Part shown: piece after piece, positions 1-5,077 of the stretch
How the letters are laid out: each line of letters opens with the position of its first letter
Numbering within the stretch: position 1 is the stretch's first letter
NCBI GenBank assembly: GCA_046728115.1
Contig: JBKPDW010000529.1
Location: 1-5,077 of the forward strand
Origin: CAVSWN01 sp046728115
GTDB taxonomy: Bacteria > Acidobacteriota > Vicinamibacteria > Vicinamibacterales > CAVVIG01
Length of the DNA stretch: 5,077 bases
Direction: 5' to 3'
Notes under the pieces: generated by a model
The model's input: the letters and a program-made list of their open reading frames with translations, nothing else
The model's database searches: none
Told to the model about the DNA's origin: nothing
Made by a program: the position numbers and the translations under genes

Positions 1-1119
1 GTCGGCGCCGGTCTACTCGTCCGCAGCTGGTGGTACGTGAAGAGCATTGATCCGGGATTCAGGCCTGAACGGGTCCTTGTGATGGAGCTCTCCAGTCCGA
101 CGACTTTCAGCGCGCCTGCGCAACGGACCGATTTTTACGACCGCGCGCTCGAACAGATTCAGGCGGTTCCGGGTGTGGAGAGCGCCGGCATCATCGGCGA
201 TCTGTTCATTGCTAACGACAGGGAACAGGTCCTCACTGTCGAAGGGGACGGCGGAACGGTTTCCGAGCGCCTGCGGTTCCGAAGAGACGAGGTCAGCGAG
301 GATTTCTTCAAAACCCTTGGCACGCCGTTGCTCCGCGGCCGCTTCTTTTCGATCGGGGATGGGCCCGATGCTCCGCGGGTTGCGATCATCAACGATGCAA
401 TGGCTCGCCGCTCGTGGCCGGGGCGGGATCCAGTCGCAAGAAGATTCAAATTAGGCCCGCCGGATTCCGACCGCCCGTGGTACACCGTTGTCGGCGTGGT
501 TCGCGACATGCGGCGGCAGGGACTGGAGCGCGTACCGCTCCCGCAGATATTCGAGCCGCTCGCGCAGAATCCTCCGCGAAGCGTGGACCTGTTCATACGT
601 ACGTCGACGGAGGACCCGCTGACGATGGCCGGGGCACTTCGAGCAGCCGCGCGCCGCGTGGAAAAGCACGCGCCGATCTATGGGGTGGCGACTCTGGAAG
701 ACCAGCTCGGAACTTACCTCACGCAGCGTCGCTTCCAGACCTCGCTCCTGACTGGCTTCTCCCTCGTGGCGCTCCTGATGGCCGCTGTCGGGATCTACGG
801 GCTCATTCAGTACTCGATCGCGACGCGCACACAGGAAATCGGCTTACGGATGGCCATCGGCGCACAGGCCGGCGACATCTTCCGCATGATTATCGGTGAG
901 GGGCTAATGCTAAGCCTGACCGGTCTCGCGGTCGGGCTTGTGGGGGCCTGGTGGCTCGGGCGGGCGGGCTCGAGTCTGCTGTTTGGCGTGACCGCCACCG
1001 ATCCGCTGACGTTCATGACTGTCTCGCTCTTGCTGACGGCAGTGGCCGTTGCGGCCTGCTATTTCCCAGCGCGACGCGCAATGACAGTCGACCCCATGGT
1101 GGCATTGCGTGTGACGTGA
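1..1119 (+). CDS. ABC transporter permease, MacB/FtsX type (C-terminal part, cut at left edge)
   Basis: Integral membrane permease subunit of a MacB-like ABC system, a family that acts in export or in mechanical transmission across the envelope rather than in classical import. The frame is open from base 1, and the first residues (VGAGLLVRSWW) look like the end of a membrane helix, so the GTG at 37 is internal and the true start lies outside the window. In the 372-residue fragment, about residues 20-245 form the extracytoplasmic MacB_PCD-like domain, with FFKTLGTPLLRGR and a VAIINDAMARRSWPG stretch typical of the family. The FtsX-like domain follows, with three hydrophobic helices near 249-269, 302-320 and 337-357. 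Between the first two is the conserved cytoplasmic stretch TRTQEIGLRMAIGA. The end, DPMVALRVT, is the usual C-terminus. The style matches the duplicated orphan permeases common in Acidobacteriota (recalled, not searched). No ATPase gene is visible. Substrate unknown. Confidence 0.93.
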   Translation, partial: VGAGLLVRSWWYVKSIDPGFRPERVLVMELSSPTTFSAPAQRTDFYDRALEQIQAVPGVESAGIIGDLFIANDREQVLTVEGDGGTVSERLRFRRDEVSEDFFKTLGTPLLRGRFFSIGDGPDAPRVAIINDAMARRSWPGRDPVARRFKLGPPDSDRPWYTVVGVVRDMRRQGLERVPLPQIFEPLAQNPPRSVDLFIRTSTEDPLTMAGALRAAARRVEKHAPIYGVATLEDQLGTYLTQRRFQTSLLTGFSLVALLMAAVGIYGLIQYSIATRTQEIGLRMAIGAQAGDIFRMIIGEGLMLSLTGLAVGLVGAWWLGRAGSSLLFGVTATDPLTFMTVSLLLTAVAVAACYFPARRAMTVDPMVALRVT

Positions 1120-1219
1120 TCATGTAGGGGCACGATTAACGTGTCTGTCGGAGCGCTTCAGGCCTAACGGCGTTGTGTTTGCTGCGGTGTTTATGAGATG
1201 ACTTCTAATCAACTCTCGT

Positions 1220-4200
1220 TCACATGCTGCGATCGGGTCGATTGTCGACGGACGTGGCTGGCTGCGTCGCCGTCTGTAAATCGAACACGATCATGCATTC
1301 GTTCCGTAATATGCAATCAAACCGCGCCTGCAGGAAGTCTCGAAATCCGACGTAATAGTTGAGCCACCAGAACGACGGCGACCCGAAGACAATGAAATGC
1401 GCGCCGGCGATACGAAGACGTTCCAACTCTCGCACTGCCGTCTCGCTGTCGGGAGGACAACCATAGTATTGGCCGTCACGTTCAAGAAACGGTATGGCGA
1501 CTCGGCCCGCGAGAAACGTGCCTTCCCACTGTCCGTCGTCAACCACGATGACCTTGTCGCCAACGGGTATCAAGTCGGCAACGGCGGCCTTTGCGTTCGT
1601 CAGCAGCTCTCGCAGGAACAGCGGCACTTCGGTAGATTGGCGGGATTCGTCCATCCCCTCAGGTCGCCAGTCACGATCGTTGCCTCCTCGTGCTGCATCA
1701 ATCCATTTCACCAGGCGCTGCGCGACGTTCTTCGCGTGTTGCGATCCCACCCGGTACGTAAAATGGTGGCCAGTTGCCACCCATGACTCCACGCCGGCTG
1801 CGACACGTTCCCATCCTAAAGTCGGACTTCGTTTGAACCATTGTTGGTTCACCACGAGCTTAATCTCGCCATCATAGGGCTTGGAGTGGTACCGGCGCAG
1901 GTTGCGGCGGTGAACCTCGCTAGCTGCATCGATACGACTCACTGGGTTGATGATGTCGTGTACTCGTTCATTCCCCTTCGACCCGCCCCCCGATGTACCT
2001 CGCCGGTCTGCCCGAGGCCCGACAACTGCGCGTGTACCGTCGAAGACCTCGCGCACCTTCTGCTGAGTCGTCTTCCAACGATCGAGAACACCTGTCGCAA
2101 TGCTCTGCCGCAGCCCTTCCAGGCGATACCTCCAATACTTCATCGTTGTCGGATTCTCGCCGTCCAAGACAATGAGGGTGGCGATCTCGCGTCCAGCCGC
2201 TTTCAGCAGTCGCGCCGTCTCGCAAGCGACGGCCCCACCAATGCAATCGCCGATCAGGAAATACGGGCCTTCGGGCTCGATTCGCAGGATTTCAGCGAGA
2301 TAATCCTGCACCATCTCGTCCACGGAAGAGTGGGACTCTCCAAATTCCGTTGCACCTCGAGCGCGAAACCCGTAAATCCGGTAACTTGGAGGCATCCAAC
2401 GCACAAGCGGCATGAACGCGAAGAACTCCGAGTCGTCGCCTCCGCCGCCCGGAAACAGGAAAATGGGTTTGCCATGGCTGCCGCGTTGCAACTCGACGAG
2501 GCTCTCGAACTGGGGCCTCTCAGTTCGTAGGGCCACGGCTTGTGAATCTGTCGCGGCTAGCCGGGACGCAATCCTTCTGGCCATGCCTGCGACTGTTGGC
2601 GTGTCCACGAAGCTTATGAGCGGAAGGTCGATGCTCAGGACGTCGGAAAGCCGCGACGCCACTTCAGCGGCGGTAATCGAATCGCCGCCGAGGACAAAGA
2701 AGTTGTCATGAATGGAAATGCTCTCGAGCTTCAGCGTGGCGCACCAAGTGGATGCGACTTTAGCTTCGAACTCGGTGCGACGCTCGGCCATGACCTGTCG
2801 AATTGCCGTAACCCGATTGAGACCGAGCTGACCCGCAAGATGACTCCGTTGAACTTTGCCCGTCTGACTCCGTGGAATCGTGTCGACCAGAACGATATGC
2901 TGCGGCACCTTGAAATCGGCAAGGCGGCCTGCGGCAAACTGGCGGATTTCCCAGTCCGTTATTTCGTGATCTGGCTTCAACACCACCGCTGCCGCAACGT
3001 CCTCGCCAAGCGTGCTGTGATTCACGGGGAACGCGGCCGCTTCGGAAATCGCTGGATGAGCCAACAGCGCCTCTTCAATTTCGAGAGGAGACACTTTCGT
3101 CCCTCCGCGATTGATCAACTCTTTGATGCGTCCCGTCAGAAACAGATATCCGTTTGCGTCGATAAACCCCTGATCCCCGGTTCTGAACCACCCGTGAGCG
3201 AAGGCTTGTTCGTTGGCCTCGCTGTTCTCGTCATAGCCGCTCGTGACGCTAGGGCCGCGTAAAACAATCTCTCCGACATCACCGACTGGCATCAAATGGC
3301 CGGCTTCGCTCATGACTGCCACTTCCGTTCCTGTTGGGACTCCGACAGACCCTGGCTTTCGCTGCAGCGGTGGAAGAGGGTTGCTCGCGATTTGATGGGA
3401 GGCCTCTGTCATGCCGTAGGCCTCGACCACCGGGACGTCGAAGACGGCCTCCAGCTCCGACATCAGCGGTGGAGGTAAAGGAGCAGAGCACGACCGAATG
3501 AACCGCAGCGAGTGGGCACCCCGCCCGGGGGTTCGTCCGGCGGAATTCCGCAATATCGCCTGGTGCATTGTTGGAACCGCTGTGTACCAGGATGGCTTCA
3601 GATCATGCAACCAGCCGCAAAAACTGGAAGCGCTGAACTCGGGCGGCACCGCAACGGAGCCGCCGGCCGTCAGTGATGCCAATAAACCGCCAACCAGACC
3701 GTGAATGTGATACAGGGGCATGATGTTCAAGCATCGATCGGTCGCGGTCAGACCAAGCCATGAAGCAATGTTTTCAGCGGCTGCGAGAAGATTGCGATGC
3801 GTCAACGGAACACGCTTGGGTTTTGACGTCGTTCCAGAGGTATGTAAAACCAGCGCGATATGGTCGTGATGAGTGCCGGAGTGACTGTTTGACCCAACCA
3901 TTCGAGAACCATTCAGAGAGAACACACCAGCAGCGGCGTCTAATCTCGGATGCAGACTGACAGTCTCCACACCGAGCCTTTTTGCCACAGTCACCGCCGG
4001 CCCTTCTGTGGGTGCGGCGACAATCAAGGCCTTAGGACGCAGGTCGGAAACGAAAAAGTCGAATTCGTTCTCGCGATACGCCGGGTTGAGCGGGATGGCT
4101 GTCGCAACGCTGGCAACCGACAGAAACGCGGTTGCCAACTCTGGACCGCCCGGAATTACGATTCCGATTCGGTCGTGGGCTGTAATACCGCCTGCCTTGA

Positions 4201-4381
4201 GCGTCGCCGCGGTTCGCTCAACCTGATTGAGCAGCTCCTTGTAGGTCAGCGGAAGCCGACCCGGTGCCAGGATTGCGACGGCATCAGCGCTCTGCTCGGC
4301 GCGAAATCTAAGGAATTCGTAAATCGTGGACCAGACAGACGTAGCACACATTGGGGATCCCCGCCTCGGAGCAAGCGCCAC
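1220..4381 (-). CDS. NRPS-like adenylation-carrier-thioesterase protein with an extra C-terminal domain
   Basis: Cytosolic multidomain enzyme of 1053 residues that should activate a carboxylic acid with ATP, load it on its own phosphopantetheine arm and release or transfer it. Adenylation domain, about 15-515: phosphate loop HTSGTTSKPKRV near 180-191, AYGMTE 321-326, WFRTGD 398-403, hinge region LTGRIKELINRGG 415-427, and PRSQTGKV with catalytic Lys509. It resembles acyl-CoA synthetases (FadD/oxalyl-CoA ligase type) more than classical amino-acid A domains. Carrier domain, about 533-610: LGGDSIT with attachment Ser568. Thioesterase, about 636-895: FPGGGG oxyanion region, nucleophile elbow GDCIGG with Cys713 instead of Ser, likely Asp740 and His873. 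Residues about 920-1036 form an additional domain (erDGqYYG, SPSFWWLNYY, FDL end). No condensation domain is present. The GTG start is the farthest possible, because an in-frame TGA lies three codons upstream; an ATG 30 bases inside (4349-4351) is the alternative. The substrate cannot be read from the sequence. A sulfotransferase lies upstream on the same strand. Confidence 0.93.
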   Translation of the reverse strand: MALAPRRGSPMCATSVWSTIYEFLRFRAEQSADAVAILAPGRLPLTYKELLNQVERTAATLKAGGITAHDRIGIVIPGGPELATAFLSVASVATAIPLNPAYRENEFDFFVSDLRPKALIVAAPTEGPAVTVAKRLGVETVSLHPRLDAAAGVFSLNGSRMVGSNSHSGTHHDHIALVLHTSGTTSKPKRVPLTHRNLLAAAENIASWLGLTATDRCLNIMPLYHIHGLVGGLLASLTAGGSVAVPPEFSASSFCGWLHDLKPSWYTAVPTMHQAILRNSAGRTPGRGAHSLRFIRSCSAPLPPPLMSELEAVFDVPVVEAYGMTEASHQIASNPLPPLQRKPGSVGVPTGTEVAVMSEAGHLMPVGDVGEIVLRGPSVTSGYDENSEANEQAFAHGWFRTGDQGFIDANGYLFLTGRIKELINRGGTKVSPLEIEEALLAHPAISEAAAFPVNHSTLGEDVAAAVVLKPDHEITDWEIRQFAAGRLADFKVPQHIVLVDTIPRSQTGKVQRSHLAGQLGLNRVTAIRQVMAERRTEFEAKVASTWCATLKLESISIHDNFFVLGGDSITAAEVASRLSDVLSIDLPLISFVDTPTVAGMARRIASRLAATDSQAVALRTERPQFESLVELQRGSHGKPIFLFPGGGGDDSEFFAFMPLVRWMPPSYRIYGFRARGATEFGESHSSVDEMVQDYLAEILRIEPEGPYFLIGDCIGGAVACETARLLKAAGREIATLIVLDGENPTTMKYWRYRLEGLRQSIATGVLDRWKTTQQKVREVFDGTRAVVGPRADRRGTSGGGSKGNERVHDIINPVSRIDAASEVHRRNLRRYHSKPYDGEIKLVVNQQWFKRSPTLGWERVAAGVESWVATGHHFTYRVGSQHAKNVAQRLVKWIDAARGGNDRDWRPEGMDESRQSTEVPLFLRELLTNAKAAVADLIPVGDKVIVVDDGQWEGTFLAGRVAIPFLERDGQYYGCPPDSETAVRELERLRIAGAHFIVFGSPSFWWLNYYVGFRDFLQARFDCILRNECMIVFDLQTATQPATSVDNRPDRSM

Positions 4382-4385
4382 AGAT

Positions 4386-4389
4386 CCTC
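4386..4389 (-). promoter_or_regulatory. Candidate ribosome binding site for the GTG start
   Basis: On the minus strand, TGAGGAT gives a GAGG core four bases before the GTG at 4381, which is a short spacing. The internal ATG at 4349-4351 has a GGGG (4359-4362) seven bases upstream, but this lies inside a perfect ten-base palindrome, GGGGATCCCC (4353-4362). Neither is clearly better. The adenylation domain homology begins around residue 15, after both starts, so it does not decide between them. Confidence 0.4.
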
Positions 4390-4451
4390 AACGTGACTTT
4401 CGAGGTCGTAGCTGCTTCGGAGTTGTTCTAATGCTTGGTCGCCGAATGTGG

Positions 4452-4473
4452 CGCGCGCATGAAGCTGCGCGCG
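4452..4473. repeat. Perfect 8-bp GC-rich inverted repeat (hairpin) in the gap
   Basis: CGCGCGCA (4452-4459) and TGCGCGCG (4466-4473) are exact reverse complements around a six-base loop. No T-run follows on either strand, so this is not a canonical intrinsic terminator. It lies about 70 bases before the start of the large gene and could act as an mRNA structure between the two minus-strand genes. A second dyad, CGATT-G-AATCG (4472-4482), touches its edge and shares two bases with it. Confidence 0.5.
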
Positions 4474-4603
4474 ATTGAATCGATCACAAGCACCTCGCGT
4501 AGATGCCAGGTTGTCTCGGTCCCAAATCGACTAGTCTCGAAGACACTACACATTACGATCGTCCGTACCGGCAGCATCGTTGGATCTTCCATTCGACAGT
4601 CAG

Positions 4604-5077
4604 TCAGACAGTCGCAGACTTCGTCTTCAAGCGAGCTTGATCCAACTCGAGAACTTCCTCGTAGCGCTTCCAAACGGGACTTCGATAAAGTAGATCTTGA
4701 GTATCCTGTGATATCACGCCTTGTTCACAATAGTACTGCCAGCCCAGATTTTCCGACGTGTTCACCTTTTCATTCGCAATAAAAGGACAACCAAAGTATT
4801 CACTCAGGAAAAAGTGTAAGTTCTGTTGGTTGAACTCAGCAACGAAGTTGAGTGATTTCCAGTAATCCGGAAGCAGCATGTCCTCTGGAGGCTGTTTCAG
4901 GCTGTTTCTGATGAACCCATCAAGACCACTGATGTCACGACGTTCACCTTCATCGAAATAGAAATAGTAAGAACACAGCTGATCACCAGGATGTCGCACA
5001 AAAGTAAACAGGAACCAACCCCGTTTTAGATACATTTCAACAACATTTAGCGGCCAATTGATGACGTGGTTGTGGAC
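4604..5077 (-). CDS. Sulfotransferase family protein (C-terminal part, cut at right edge)
   Basis: Probable PAPS-dependent sulfotransferase that moves a sulfuryl group from 3'-phosphoadenosine-5'-phosphosulfate to a hydroxyl or amine of a small molecule, lipid or glycan. The frame is open to base 5077, giving 157 visible residues. The ATG at 5033-5035 is internal, because the codons before it (HNHVINWPLNVVE) are in frame and fit the family. The key motif FTFVRHPGDQLCSYY, at fragment residues 24-38, matches the FxFVRxPxxxxxSxY 3'-phosphate binding segment, with Arg28 and Ser36 as the expected binding residues. The N-terminal part with the 5'-phosphosulfate loop lies outside the window. The C-terminus (LYRSPVWKRYEEVLELDQ, then a short tail) looks natural, not truncated. 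GC content is about 44% by hand count over 4621-5077, clearly lower than the rest of the window. The acceptor is unknown. It is the upstream neighbour of the large enzyme on the same strand. Confidence 0.82.
   Translation of the reverse strand, partial: VHNHVINWPLNVVEMYLKRGWFLFTFVRHPGDQLCSYYFYFDEGERRDISGLDGFIRNSLKQPPEDMLLPDYWKSLNFVAEFNQQNLHFFLSEYFGCPFIANEKVNTSENLGWQYYCEQGVISQDTQDLLYRSPVWKRYEEVLELDQARLKTKSATV

Larger units (their letters stand above)
4384..4530 (-). pseudogene. Possible decayed C-terminus of a lost gene (glycosyltransferase-like tail)
   Basis: On the minus strand, the frame after the TAG at 4531-4533 stays open through the gap and into the start of the large gene, ending at the TGA at 4246-4248. 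Its gap portion reads like a real protein end, for example RAQLHARATFGDQALEQL, then SSYDLESHVEDLWRLLR. The pattern of basic and alanine-rich residues followed by 'YDLESHVEDLWRLL' resembles the last helix of GT4-type glycosyltransferases, where a similar tail closes the protein. It has no usable start codon and no conserved catalytic part, so it would be a remnant at best. Coincidental coding look in GC-rich DNA is the main alternative. Confidence 0.2.
4382..4603. other. Gap between sulfotransferase and large enzyme gene, no convincing intact gene
   Basis: This 222-base gap separates two genes read in the same direction. A minus-strand frame runs through it (4428-4592 from an ATG, 54 codons), but it has no ribosome binding site and no family I recognise. 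A second minus-strand frame is discussed as a possible remnant. No strong sigma-70 promoter is seen; the best -10-like element, TAATGT, lacks a good -35 partner. The gap is long for a tight operon, so the large gene may have its own promoter. Confidence 0.6.

Noticed and set aside
159..596. Minus-strand open frame of 145 codons, and plus-strand alternative frames, inside the permease
   Set aside because: They are shadows of the permease frame. Their composition is Arg/Ser/Pro-rich and low in hydrophobic pattern, as expected for out-of-frame translation of GC-rich DNA.
1128..1146. Weak stem GGGCACG/CGTGTCT with loop ATTAA after the permease stop, a possible terminator between convergent genes
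   Set aside because: The stem needs two G-T pairs, is short and is not followed by a T-run, so it cannot be called an intrinsic terminator.
1841..2530. Long plus-strand open frame of 229 codons (and others of 184 and 148 codons at 2708-3262 and 3950-4396)
   Set aside because: They lie wholly or mainly antisense to the large enzyme gene, whose domains and motifs are continuous and intact. The plus-strand proteins show no recognisable motifs.
4595..4613. Two GACAGTC copies (4595-4601 and 4607-4613) around the sulfotransferase stop codon
   Set aside because: Only two seven-base copies within a simple CAGTCAGTCAG stretch; best explained as local low complexity. No mobile element ends or target-site duplication are seen.
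4428..4673. Minus-strand open frame of 81 codons overlapping the sulfotransferase end
   Set aside because: It overlaps the sulfotransferase by 70 bases, has no ribosome binding site at either ATG and matches no family I know. It is mentioned only as possible remnant sequence.
1..5077. CRISPR arrays, tRNA or rRNA genes, insertion sequences and toxin-antitoxin pairs
   Set aside because: No regularly spaced repeats, tRNA-like cloverleaf, rRNA sequence, transposase motifs or paired small genes were seen on reading both strands.

Overview
The window suggests a moderately GC-rich soil-type bacterium, most likely an acidobacterium. The main reason is the partial permease at the left edge. It reads like the MacB/FtsX-type permeases that are multiplied as 'orphan' permeases in Acidobacteriota. 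This placement is an inference from family resemblance and could not be checked here.

Layout: (1) Positions 1-1119, plus strand, hold the C-terminal part of the permease, cut by the left edge. (2) A short spacer (1120-1219) separates it from a convergent gene. (3) Positions 1220-4381, minus strand, hold one long gene for a 1053-residue multidomain enzyme: adenylation (acyl/amino-acid activating) domain, phosphopantetheine carrier domain, alpha/beta-hydrolase thioesterase, and an extra C-terminal domain of about 120 residues that is not a standard assembly-line module. (4) Positions 4382-4603 hold no convincing gene. They contain a GC-rich perfect hairpin, a second small dyad, and a reading frame that may be the decayed C-terminus of a lost gene. 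(5) Positions 4604-5077, minus strand, hold the C-terminal part of a sulfotransferase, cut by the right edge.

The sulfotransferase and the adenylation-carrier-thioesterase protein point the same way and probably belong to one biosynthetic or cell-surface decoration locus extending beyond the right edge. A plausible reading is that the large protein loads an acyl or amino-acid group onto its own carrier arm and releases or transfers it through a thioesterase. The sulfotransferase would modify a related small molecule, lipid or glycan. The product is unknown. The permease is convergent with this locus and is probably unrelated to it.

The points most worth following are the thioesterase nucleophile, which reads as cysteine rather than serine; the fused C-terminal domain; and the lower GC of the sulfotransferase end compared with the rest of the window.
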